Below are positions 24,131-35,400 of a stretch of 64,000 nucleotides of DNA, in pieces. Made by a program: the position numbers and the translations under genes. Numbering within the stretch: position 1 is the first letter of the stretch; the number at the start of each line of letters is the position of its first letter. The notes below the pieces were generated by a model that saw only the letters and a program-made list of their open reading frames with translations, was not told the origin of the DNA and made no database searches. This stretch comes from Porites lobata (lineage: Eukaryota > Cnidaria > Anthozoa > Scleractinia > Poritidae), in assembly GCA_942486035.1 (NCBI GenBank), contig CALNXK010000033.1, positions 2,270,001 through 2,334,000 on the forward strand, written 5' to 3'.

Positions 24131-25462
24131 GTTATTTCTCCTGAATTTGTCAGCAAAAAATTAATTCGGAATGTGAGAAACGTTTGACTACCGCAAATCT
24201 TCAATTTACTCAAGTTTCCGTGACGGTTGCAGAAAGTTTCTTGCGTTACACGGGCTGGTGAGGCTGCTTCCTGCGACTTGTTACGTAGTTTTCTCTGCTT
24301 GGCAACCAAATGCTCATGCGCACATGACTTAATCAATGTTACCAGAAAAGAACCATCTCGTTCCCAGAGGCCGCGATCCTTTTGCTCAGCGAAAAGAGTA
24401 CAAAATTGTAACAGCAAGGAAGCAGACACTACTAACTCCGCGAAAAGGCCGGTACATTACGCATGCGCACAGCCATATCACCCGGGCAACGGGCAGTGGG
24501 TGTACACTGTAATCTAACAACTCATTAAAAGACCAATTTAAAAAATTAAATAATTACTAATAATAATAATTACTTTTCTTTACTCGATTATTTCTATAGC
24601 TTGGCCCTGATGGTATGAACCAGTGAATCCAGTTGACAGTGTAACAAAGAAATGGAGAAGGACGGTTACAAGTTGGAGCTCCGTGTTCAACTTTTAACTG
24701 ATTATGGAACTCACTTCAATTTATTCCCTGCTTTAGTGTAAAACTGTTTAATTGATTTATTTAGTCACTCACCTGAAAGAAAGTCCTCCATGTCCCAAGT
24801 CCCCTGACAAGGCGGTAGATGTCGTACTGAAACCGACTTGAACACGTTGCAGATGTAGCTAGTAAATTAGTTTTACATGAACACTACACCCATCGAAAAT
24901 GCTTTGTACTGTACATTATATATTTAACGAAAGGGATGTAGGTATTTACCGCTAGGTTGGATAGGGATGAAAGGTCTTCACCGATACAAGCTTACCTAAG
25001 GCGATTGAAAAAATGATTTCTATTTTTTGGCAAGCCCTGTGGTGTAGCCCTTTGTATAAATGCTTAATGCAGAAAAATGCCTTAATATTTTGTAATTTCA
25101 AGTTACTGTGTTTTTATTATAATCCGCGAACAAGCTAGTCTCAGTCGCAGACAGTCAAAATATCGAGTCTCGAGTGACAAGTCCGGCTGCAATGCAGGTT
25201 ACAAACGAGCAAGACGAGGCGAATCCTTAATTCTGATTGGCTACCCGAGCGAGCAGGATAGTTCCCGATCTTGCCCGCTTGGGATGACTCGCTTTGTCCC
25301 GCAAGAAACGATTTTGCTTTGACTTTATCATAAATCTGTTCTTGACAGGAATAGTGTGGCTGATATGTTGTAAATAGATAAGTCTTGTCTTATTAAATAC
25401 TCACTGATTCTCAATCGTGGTATCACCGGTTCACTGTGTGAATAACAATGGGTAGAACGTAC

Positions 25463-25545
25463 CCAACCTCGTCCCCAGAGCTTTTCCCTTAAAAAATGGG
25501 TGGGGCGCCTAAAGCCAGGGAAAAGCGCCCTGGGGACGAGGTTGG
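25463..25545. mobile_element. 83-bp MITE inserted only in copy B
   Basis: Ends CCAACCTCGTCCCCAG and CTGGGGACGAGGTTGG are perfect inverted repeats. AACGTAC flanks both sides (25456-25462 and 25546-25552). The paralogous site in copy A (about 4634-4660) reads 'gtagaacataccgagtcg' with no insert, which is the empty site. Confidence 0.85.
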
Positions 25546-26062
25546 AACGTACCCAGTCGAAAGTTTAAGAGAGCCAGCGTATAAATCGTCTCCTAAAGTA
25601 CAAGGTTTGCAAAATAATGAAACTGAAAATTTTTGAAGAGATAAATAATCCTGAGTAGTTCTAAAGTCTGATAAAAAAATAACTTTAAAGAAACAGGAAA
25701 TTTGTATTTTAAAATTTGATGACGTCAAAAACAAGCCAGCAATAGGCCAGTTTAGAGTCCCTACAACTCTCACTTCAAAACGAGGTTACGTTCAAAATCT
25801 AAAGAGTTTGATTTGCATAAGAATAAAAATGATTTTCATCTCAACTGCTTTGCAATTAGCCTCGCTTTGAAACAGAGCCTTAAGACAACTCGGAAATGAC
25901 CTATTGAAGCAAGTGTAGTTTAACAGAAAGTTTAAAAGAGAGAGAAAGATATCCATATAATTTAAGAATTAGTGGGAGGGGGAAAGCACATTGCTAGTCT
26001 CGTCAAGCCAGGGGGTGATCGCTTACTGGCGGAGCACGCATTAGAGTGTGGTTGCTTCTGAC

Positions 26063-26256
26063 TCGTCCCCAGTCGTCTCTCAGTCTGCTATTAATATTAA
26101 TGAGAGAGGCGCACTCAAGAGGAGTGCGAGGGGTACTGGGAAGTAGGAAAGAAGAGAGACTTTCTCCCTTTTGTTTTCCTCCTTCCCATCACTCTTTTGC
26201 GCTCTCTCGGGACACGCGTGCGATCCAGATAGAGAAGACTGGGGACGAGTCAGTGG
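26063..26256. mobile_element. Copy B counterpart of the 5140 MITE
   Basis: TGACTCGTCCCCAGTCG opens the element and GACTGGGGACGAGTCA closes it, flanked by GTGGTTGCTT. The ends are better preserved than in copy A. Confidence 0.7.
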
Positions 26257-26945
26257 TTGCTTTATATCTAAAGCCCCGTGCAAACACCCGGACGCAACAT
26301 TGTTGGCCAGCAACGCCCAACATTGTTGGAGGTTGTTGCGTCCGTTTGTATGTAGCTTAACAAACACAGTATGCATATATTTTAACACTACAATGCATGA
26401 CAGTTGCTCATAGACAGCCCTGTTTATGGCGGTCTCTTTCAGAAAGATAATAATACCACTTGCTTGGGACAAAGAGAGGTTTATTTATACAGTATTTAGC
26501 TATTTACAATTTCATCCAAAACAAAAAGTCTAGTAGTTAGTTTTTGTTCCATATTTCAATTCTGGCATGGATTACACATTCACTTACTTATAGTTCATGC
26601 CGCAGTTTCAAATAATAAGCCCATATCACGTATTACACGGAATAACAAGGCTCAGAAATTTGCTTCTCTGTAAAAAATTCACAAGTAAATATGAACCTCA
26701 CAAGCAGCATTTAATTTATTACTTGTTTTGTTACTTTACCAAACTTAACTTTCGTGCCTAGTGATGCAGGGTAGTTTTGGCCTCTGGAGTCTGGGCACCA
26801 GGACTAGGAGACAAGTTAACAAAGCAATGACCTGACTAAAATGTGACATAACTGCACGCGTTAAAAGTCGCGGGAAGCTGTGCATCGAAACGTTGAACCA
26901 GAATGTAACCGAATTCTCTCTGTCCAAGAATTTGTACAATGTAAT

Positions 26946-27320
26946 TTGGATTTAAGGAAATAACCCTTCTACGATGAAAAACATAAATCCTATAAAAAAT
27001 ATGGTTCTGGTATCCGCACTGATATATATATTTTTCAATATAGTTATAACAAAATATACCCACTAAATTTTAAATACTTAAGATTTATCTCCTTCGATTT
27101 TAACATTAGATACCAACTTCGAAGTAAGAAACTATCATTTTTAAATAACCCAACGCTTCATTCAGTGACGCAAAGAAAAAAGTCAGCTGAGCGTGACCTT
27201 AACTCTTATGCTGCCCATATTTGGGCAGTCACGCAATACTGAAGAAAGGCTACTCCATGGACACGGGCAGCCTCGTTTCCAGGGTCTCTCTTCTTCCCGT
27301 TCCCGTCTCCCTCTTGATAA
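26946..27320. other. Gene-free stretch
   Basis: Non-duplicated AT-rich sequence to the right of copy B; nothing recognised. Confidence 0.35.
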
Positions 27321-27492
27321 AAGCCTGATTTTGCAACAAAACGGGAACGTCATTTGACGACGGGAAACCGCGCGGAAAGGACTAAACTCGACTTCCGGTG
27401 CCCAATTTGCCGCTCTGCCGTTGACGCCATTAGTCAAGATTTGCGCGCGCCGTCGTCAACTGACGTTCTCGTTCTGTTGCTAAATCAGGCTT
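27321..27492. mobile_element. MITE with ~41-nt inverted repeats (AAGCCTGATTT)
   Basis: AAGCCTGATTTTGCAACAAA and the following ACGGGAACGTCATTTGACGAC are mirrored by GTCGTCAACTGACGTTCTCG and TTCTGTTGCTAAATCAGGCTT with few mismatches. The core is GC-rich and non-coding. A smaller palindrome using AGCCTGAATTTCAG lies at about 27757-27823. Confidence 0.8.
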
Positions 27493-27960
27493 AACTCAAA
27501 GTAACAGACACCCTACGACGCCTACACAATGCAGCATTAGATTGCAGTGAAGTTTAGTTATCAAGGTTCAGAAACGACGAGAATGATGCTTCATATACCC
27601 TTTATAAGGAGTCCGACCTACCGTAGGTGGATGTTATTTAGTTGCAGCCCCTCCCCCGTCTCTTTCTCTCTCTCGCTCAAAACGAAAGGAAAGACAGGTG
27701 ACCCCGTGAAAGGCAAGAGGCCAGTTTAATTTCTATTTACACGACAATTTTGGACAGAAGCCTGAATTTCAGAGAGCATCTCTCAACGAATGACTTATCA
27801 AGCGGAGGAGGCGACTGAAATTCAGGCTATTCTGGACGGCAACACGGTTCAATATTTTATATCGCTCACGTAATAAGGAGCGGAAGCGTGGACGAGTGAA
27901 CGGATGTGAGTATGCATTTGATTCAAGGCAGCTCCTCGGCCGCGCTTGTAAATCACTGAT

Positions 27961-28087
27961 GAATTTAGGTTTCTGGAAAACTGCCCACCTACCCCTCCCT
28001 TAAGCCAACATCACTTACTTCTCATTTAGGGCAAAATGTTGGCTTAGGGGAGGGGTAGGTGGGCAGTTTCCAGAACCCTAAATTGAT
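27961..28087. mobile_element. MITE, CTGCCCACCTACCCCTCC family (copy 1)
   Basis: CTGCCCACCTACCCCTCCC and AGCCAACAT are mirrored by ATGTTGGCTTAGGGGAGGGG and TAGGTGGGCAG. The ends are 'aatttaggtttctgg' and 'ccagaaccctaaatt'. A second copy lies at 52557-52682 in a SETD2 intron. Confidence 0.8.
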
Positions 28088-28146
28088 CCTAAACCACTAC
28101 CTGGTTACCTCCGGTCAGGGATCGTTTTTCATTCCTGATGTTTTCT

Positions 28147-28284
28147 AAGGGAACTGGGCCGAGTAAATTTTGCAAAGACTTCTGGGATTGTTACTAAGGA
28201 AAGGCAAAAATTGGCACAATTGGCGCGTCCCCAGTAACCATCCCAGAAACACTTGCAGGACGCATTCCGGCCCCAGTTCCCTTC
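28147..28284. mobile_element. MITE with AAGGGAACTGGG ends
   Basis: TAAGGGAACTGGGCCG at the left is mirrored by CGGCCCCAGTTCCCTT at the right. Inside, GCAAAGACTTCTGGGATTGTTACT is mirrored by AGTAACCATCCCAGAAACACTTGC. It lies just downstream of the TRAK stop codon. Confidence 0.75.
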
Positions 28285-28455
28285 TCGTTTTTCAAGTCAC
28301 AATTTCGATTAAGAGTCTTCAAGTATTTCAGTGGAGTACCGATAAAATAGCTTGAACAGCTAATGGAAATTCCACCATTGTCAAAACATTCACAATATTT
28401 TTTTTACAAGAATGACAATACAAAATGTTATTCCGTCCTTCCAAAGTTGAATTAG

Positions 28456-29454
28456 TTATCTATTATCGCCAGACTTTCGTCCAAAGAAAGACATTAAACC
28501 AAGTCCACCGAAGTCCTCAAACGCAAACGCACTGTTGATTTTTTCTAGTCGTTCTTCGCTCTTGGGTTGTAGCGGGAGTGATTCCATAGGCGGAGAAGGC
28601 ATCTCCAAACTTTTACTCCCTCCCTGGCTCCAAAATCCTCGGAGCCCAGCCAAGCCACTCAAGCGCGTCCCTATTCCGAAGCCACTCTTACCAGAGGCCC
28701 CAGCTAAGGTGTCCACACTGGCCGAAGGAGCGTTATTGGTAGAGAGACCGCGACCAAAGAAACTTGTTCCATCTTGGTCAAACTTTGAAGGTGATGGGGG
28801 TGATTCTCCAGGTTTAAAAACCGGAAGTGATTCCAAACTTGTTGAGCGGAGCCCAAGTGTACCTGGTAAGGTAGCGGTTAAATTGCTCCTTTGCACCAGA
28901 TTTGTAAGGCTCCCTATACTCGGGGTGCGCCTCAGACGACCGAAAAAGCCACCCTCTGAAACGTCCCTTGATGGACCTGCCAGGTTCTCGTTGCTAAGAT
29001 CCTTGATGTTTCCAAAGCTAGAGCTCCTGTACAATCTCATCCCTGAACCGTTGCCACTAAAGTCATCTAAACTGCTGGAACCTGACGCTGTTTCTTGCAA
29101 ATCGCCGCTGCTGGCACGTCGACGAAGAGTTGGAAAATTCAACTGAGAAAAGTCTGGTGGTGAGTCTAGTGCACCGGAAGTGGTCCTAAGCAATTTTGCA
29201 GAGTCCAGACTATGACGCTTACCTGACGTATCATCCGCCAAGGACCCCTGAGCCAAACTCAGTAAGTTACTACCACTAGAATTCCTGACTAGGGTACCTC
29301 GTGTAAGGATACTTGGAGAAGTCGACGTACTGGTAGTCGTCGTTGTGGGTAACCCGGTGCTTTTGGCAGTAGTTGTAATCGGTGAAGGAAAAGTCAAATT
29401 CGCAGACAATGAACTTGACGCAAGAACCTTACTCAGTATTCCACCCCTGGGGAA
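28456..29454 (-). CDS. TRAK: C-terminal frame of the last TRAK exon, out of frame with its upstream part
   Basis: An open frame of 332 codons, Ser-rich, starting after a TAG at 29457 and running to TGA. It contains repeated basic-Ser motifs (RRRASSGD, RLRRTPSIGSL, RLYRSSSFGNI) and ends FFGRKSGDNR. The upstream part of the same exon (30151-29433) is in another frame and ends GVEY-TGA at 29435. The two frames overlap at 29436-29454. The missing base would lie in or near the CCCC or GGGG run. A single-base assembly error, a true mutation or a frameshift signal could explain it. TRAK C-termini are long and Ser-rich, so the frame is probably coding. Confidence 0.7.
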   Translation of the reverse strand, partial: FPRGGILSKVLASSSLSANLTFPSPITTTAKSTGLPTTTTTSTSTSPSILTRGTLVRNSSGSNLLSLAQGSLADDTSGKRHSLDSAKLLRTTSGALDSPPDFSQLNFPTLRRRASSGDLQETASGSSSLDDFSGNGSGMRLYRSSSFGNIKDLSNENLAGPSRDVSEGGFFGRLRRTPSIGSLTNLVQRSNLTATLPGTLGLRSTSLESLPVFKPGESPPSPSKFDQDGTSFFGRGLSTNNAPSASVDTLAGASGKSGFGIGTRLSGLAGLRGFWSQGGSKSLEMPSPPMESLPLQPKSEERLEKINSAFAFEDFGGLGLMSFFGRKSGDNR

Positions 29455-32400
29455 CTAGTCTTCGGCATTTGCATCACAGGAGAAGAAGCTGGGGTTTTGG
29501 TTTTCACCGGGGTGGGGTTAGTACTACGCTCTTTATCACTGAAGTACTTTGCCAGGTTCCGGAGAGATGCAGCGCGTGTAGGCTCCTTTTCAGACGCTTC
29601 CTTGCTGGCCTTGTTTAAGACCTCAGCAAGTACCTGCCCCACAGATGACGTAGTAGGGGATGAAGTCGAGGGACCGCTTAGAAGATGCGCTAAGATGCCC
29701 CCGCTATCGACGGTCCTCTGGAGTCCATGACCGCTGACCAGTGGCATCAGGCCCATGTTTTGAGGAGGGGTCACAGGGGAAGGTCTTTTCACGCTAGCTC
29801 CTTTCTCAGCCTTTGAAACTGGAGTTCCTTTATCTTGATTCCTGCTAATTCGCATTTGAATTGGCCCATCATCATCGTCATCATCATCATCATGGTCATC
29901 ACCTTCGTTTGTTCCCGTATGGCTGGTAGCCTCTGAAGCAGACTCTAAAGTCCGAACACTGCCCATGTGTACAGACGCATCTTCCTCGTACTCAAGATCA
30001 TCAGGGTCCATATCACTTAAGTCAGTCTGCTCCCTTGGCTCTCCGGTCCCCATTTCCCGGTCCTGACCTTTAACGTGCACCCCAGGACGTTCCTCGGCGA
30101 GATTCAAAGTCGGATTGGCTAGTTTCTTCCACTGATGCAAAGTAACTGATCCTGTCAGAAGAATGGAATATTAAGACCCCAAAAATACGTACAGTCGGAC
30201 CTCGATTATCCACACCTCTTTTACCCGGACCTCGATTAATTTCGATTTTCATGGCCTTGATCAGCCGGACCTCGATTATCCGGACTTCGATTTTTTCGGA
30301 CCTCGATTTTCCTGACTTGTTTCTCTGGAAAGTTCACTAACGTTTACACACGGGGTTTAAAACAGAGTTCAAATTTGCTTAGCTTTGTAAAAACGCAACA
30401 CAGTTGAGCTGTATTGAGTTTGCCCCTTGAGTCTACTAACAAAATGGTTCTTGGTATTTAATTTAGTTGTATTGTAAAACGGGCTGGTCATATATGAGAC
30501 CTGTCAAGTTAATTGACCTTTCTGTTCCTGCTTTTCGTGTTTTGTCGAACTGAACTGTACGGCTGTTTTGGGGAACTCTATGGCTCTTTTCATAGACAGG
30601 AGAGTCATTACGTCCTCTCTACTGGCTATAACGAGGTTGCGCAAGAAACTGGGGCAGTATTCGCTCATCGTCCAATACAACATTTCAACACAACCTCGAC
30701 CCAGTCTCTCACGCCAACTCAACATGGCCAAAGCCTCTCGGTTATTGTGAATCAAGATGATGAGTGTGAACTTGTCTCACCTTTGATTGGTTTGACGATC
30801 TGTAACTTCTCTGGAGCTCGAAACGACCGTCTCCCAGAGTAAGATATCCTCCTTTCTGTTAAAAAAAAATTAAAAACATACAAATCAGTTTTACCTTACC
30901 GGTTTCAATCCTTTCAGTGAAATCAACAAATCAAAATCACTTCCCACGTTGGATAGCACAATGTTTCATAGTGGATTGTTTTCAAGCTCGATGTTCACTT
31001 GCTATTGTGATAAGATAGCGAGAAACCCGCGAGAAGCGCGCGAGAAGCGCGCGAGAAGGCTCTCTGACTGGCTTCGGGACCAGAAGAGAAAAAAGGGGAG
31101 AGCTCTCGTATTCTCTCGGGTATCAGGTCGTTTCGCCCGAAGGTCGGTTCGCCCGATAGCAGTTCGCCCTGACTAAGTCGATTCGCCCGAAGTGTATTTG
31201 TCATTCTTTAAGCCAGAAAAAAAGAGAAAAAGCATGGAAAGACAGTGACTGCACATTTGGAATCCAAGGGTAACTAAAACAACATCTCGAAAGGTATGTT
31301 CACCATGTTGTAGAGTGTTGTATGTCATCGAGCGAATCGACTAATGTCCTGGCAAACGCCGTCGGGCAAAACGACCGCAATTCTTCTCTCGTCCATCGTC
31401 CCCAGGGAACTTGCTCGCAGACTAGCGTGGGAGAAGTGTATCAGTTATATAAGTTAGTACCTGCCGCAGGGCTCCCAGCCTGTGAGTTGGCCACAGCACC
31501 ACCATTTTCCGCTGATCCAGTCATGATACCTGAAGGATCAAACTGAAATCCGGCACCGCTCTTACTTGCACGGAGTCCGGTTTTCCTGGTTCTCCGCCCA
31601 GAACTACCAGTATTAATCACACGGACAGTTTCCATAACGCGCGCTGTGTGCTCTCTGTAAAGAAAATGAAATGGTTGTCATTAGACCCTTGCCTGACTTT
31701 TTTTCAATTTTTTCATAAACCAGTTAGTGACAATCAATCGAGGTGCTGGTCATCTCGCCACCAACTACGTCGCCACGAACGTCGACCACCTCGCTACCAA
31801 GTGATAACTCTAATCAAATTCGAATAAGCTTAGCGAAAAAGTAAAAATTCTAGGTAAGTAATCCTAGGTGAGTAAACACGTTGATTAATGCAGAGACATT
31901 ACTTGGAGGCGATGAGACTTCTTGGTGGCAAGTTGGTTGGCAACGAGTCCACTTCTTGTTGGCGAGATGACCGTAAACATCCATCGATACCGATGGAAAG
32001 AGCTCCTTAAGATCAGTACGGAATCCAAGTTTGAGAGCAATTGGTTTAAACCTATCGAAGCTATGGCTCCACAAAAATGGTGTTGTACGGTGGAGGGGGT
32101 GGAGGGGGTGGAGCGGTTGGGCAAGTTTGTGCCACCAACATTCCAAAAAACGTCGGAAAAATTTCGCGACTTGCCGAGCTACAACTTCGCTCGTTTCCTC
32201 TCCATCCCCCTAATAAAAAGAAAAGGCTAAAGATTGTTTTAAAAACATACTTGATTGATTTTTCTATAGGCTGCTGATTGACATTTTGATTGAGAATTTG
32301 AGTTGCCTGTGCCAGGCTTTTATAATGGGAACGTATTAAAACGGCAAAGCTGTAAGACATTTTGAGGGAAAGGGGCGCTGGCCTGTCTCTCCCCAGCCCC

Positions 32401-35400
32401 CGCGCGTTTTTCGCATTTCTTATTACTGAACGACTTTCCACCACCATCTCGGAGCCTGGAGCAGGCTAGGGTTGAGCATGTTGTCGGGACCGAATTTGGA
32501 CCCAGTTCCCCGCTTAACCTCGTAACAGCCAATAAAAAGGAGTGAGAAACAGTCCCAAGGTACAATTCGGCACCACAGCTACTCAGTCTCAAAATGGCCG
32601 ATCAAAAATAGGCAGTAACAAATAAAGCAATAAGAAATAAATGGGTGCTATGGTAACCCTTTAAATCCCACTATCCACACAGAAATTCTCCAAACTGATC
32701 CCTATATATTTCTTTAAAGAATGAGTTAAGAGAATCTGATAAAAGATCAAAGCTTTTTCTCTAAGGTGATCTTTTACTTATTCTCATAACCTAATCTCTT
32801 GACAAATTGGAAAATTGAAGTTGGTTACTATTGGGACTAATAATTGTACCTCTTCTCCTGCTGAGTGGTCAGATCTCTCTTGACACTTTCCTCAATTTCC
32901 AGGGCAATAGAATCGCGGGAATCCTACAGGAATAAAACACAAAAATGACAAATAATTGTTTAACCCTTTAACCCCAAACTGCTACAAAAAAACTGATCTC
33001 CAACCCTTCATGAATGAAAAATTTGCACCAAGGCATTTTCTCAGTGGTAGATCATTTTAGGGCCTCTCATAACCTAATTCTTGACATGGTACAATACTGT
33101 TAGGAGAAAATTGGCCAAAGTCACTTTGGGACTTTTAACTTTGAGACCAAGCCCCCCTGGTCCCTCCTCAGTGGCGGATCAAGGCGAGGGGCCCAGGGAA
33201 GGGCTGAAGAAATTTTGTTTTGAGACCACCCCCTCCCCTCCTTATCTCGGGGTCTGGATGACTGGGCCCCCCCTTATCTGAAGGTCTCGATCCGCCACTG
33301 CAGCTTATCAGCTAAAGTAACCTCATCCTACCTATCCCCCCAGAGGGACAAGTAGGAGGAGGACCCCAGGACCAAAGTTGGTTCCTGAGCATTTTAAACA
33401 ACACTTCATACATAAATTTTGAGCCAATATTAGTGAGTATATCCTAATTCGATCCTGATTCAATCCATTTAATCTTTCCAATTTTAAAAAACACTTGCTC
33501 TTTATGGAAGCTGTTGCTGAAGTTTACTAGACCAGAGCAAACATTTACTTTATCGTGTCAAATGTTGCATGCCCGTCAGACAACTCAGAATGAAAACATG
33601 CTTGCCCGACTGGTCGCTTGAGTTTTCCCAGGCTAGCAGACAGTAATTCTGAGGTGCCTAGGGTCACTCTGTACTTACGTGATATGGTAACTGTGACCTT
33701 TTCCTCGGTACCATGTCAGACCTGAAAAACCAACCAGGGAAAAGTTTTAGAATCTAAGTTGTGCAAAAATAGATTTAATTTTGAACATAAATTTTATTGT
33801 ACAAGGCCCGGCTTGTTCAAACTTTGGATAGCGTTATCCACCCCATAAATCTCTATCCAGTGGATTAGTATTAGTATTATTGCACTATTCACTGGATAGA
33901 GATTTATCCAGTGGATAGCGCTATCCAGCATTTGAACAACCAAAGCCTGATGATTAACTTACTCTATCTTTGTGTTCAACTTTTTTACTTCCCTCTATAA
34001 ATAAAAAAAATACATTTTAGAAAAATATCTCAATATGCTATTGCAGATTTAAGCATATTATTGTCACCATTAAGAAAAACCACAACAAACTCAATTTAAA
34101 TCACCTGGTTTTCCATCAGCATCTCAAGACATTCATGGTATTTTTCTTGCAAATCATTAACCTGAAACAAACAGTTTTTATTTAGCTCTTGCTAATGACC
34201 ATCGTCGGTGATCCAGGGGCAGTCAGTCAGTCAGGAGGAAAAAAAGTGTGACAAAAAGTTTTCAAAGAGCCCCTGGCTACATCCATCACCAGACCATTTT
34301 TGTGTTCAAGTGAATGGTGCACAACTTTGGTGAACAAACCAGACAAGTATGACCAATCAGACAAAGTTCTTTTAGTGTTTGTACCAGGGATGTCACTTAA
34401 GATTTCAAGGACTGGGGAAACACAAGAAGCTAAATAGTGAATGTGTTTGGTTCCTTCTATTTTCAAAGGAAGAAAATAAAAGAAAAAATAGAACCAAAAG
34501 AAACCCCTTACTTGTTTGATTCCTCACCTACTTCTTGCATTTACCCGGCAACTTGAAATCTTTGTGACATCCCTTATGTACAAACTCACAAAAAGAACTC
34601 AAAAGATGCTGTTCACTGATTTAACCCACACACTGGTCAAAATAATACAAAAGTAGTCCATATTTTTCAACTCTAATGGGGACCAATCAGGGTGACCATG
34701 CCATTTGGAGAACCTAAGTAAATAAAAACCATTTAGGCCCTGTTCTTGATTCATGACCAAACTTTGTAAATCATCATTATAAATTCTGTGGGAAACAGTT
34801 GAATGAAACCCAGAATAACATCTCACTTCTAATCAGGGCTTCTGATTTTCGTAAATTTTCGCGGGGAAAAAAGACTAAAGGGAAAAATCGTAAATAATCA
34901 TTTGCTCTTTCAACAACAGTTCGCCGAGAAATGGCGAATGGTGGTTATCTCTAATGGGGTTTTTGGGACTTGTTTACTCGTGGGCCCGTTTCAAGATAAA
35001 TTTGGACGTTTGGGGTGAATAAAACAGGTCATAGCCAAGATAAGTATTAAATATGTTTTGCCGACAAAAAAATTTCCTCTTTTAATTTCACGTTTTTGGA
35101 ACAATCACCCTTAGTCTTACAAGAGAGCAGGGCTTCATTAAATTGGCCAGGGAAATGATACAAGTTTAAATAAAACAGCTTTATTGTTTGGTTCTATTTT
35201 TCTTCATTTTCCTACTAAACTAGATCATACTACAACTAAAAACAATAAAAATAACCAAAGATAACATGAACTGATTGTTAAAAAAATTCTCCTCAGCAGT
35301 AGCAAGACAGAACAGCTAACATCTCATTTCCCTTGGGTTGCACATTTTTGGATCCAGAATTCAAGAGTTTTTCCAGACTTTTTCCAAAACAATAATTTCT

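Larger units (their letters stand above)
22486..26945. repeat. Segmental duplication copy B
   Basis: Aligns by eye to about 533-6075 in order: gene exons 1-3, introns, 3' flank and the MITEs at 5140 and 5358. Main differences are the missing LINE fragment upstream, the short exon-1 stalk and an extra MITE at 25463-25545. The 'attgtgtctgccgac' at 22486 marks the left border. Confidence 0.85.

Noticed and set aside
28535..29146. 203-aa plus-strand ORF opposite the TRAK C-terminus
   Set aside because: Shadow of the Ser-rich TRAK frame; no domain and no splice context.
29419..29454. A tiny intron joining the two TRAK frames
   Set aside because: Candidate GT...AG pairs here are about 19-35 bp apart, below any usual animal intron size.
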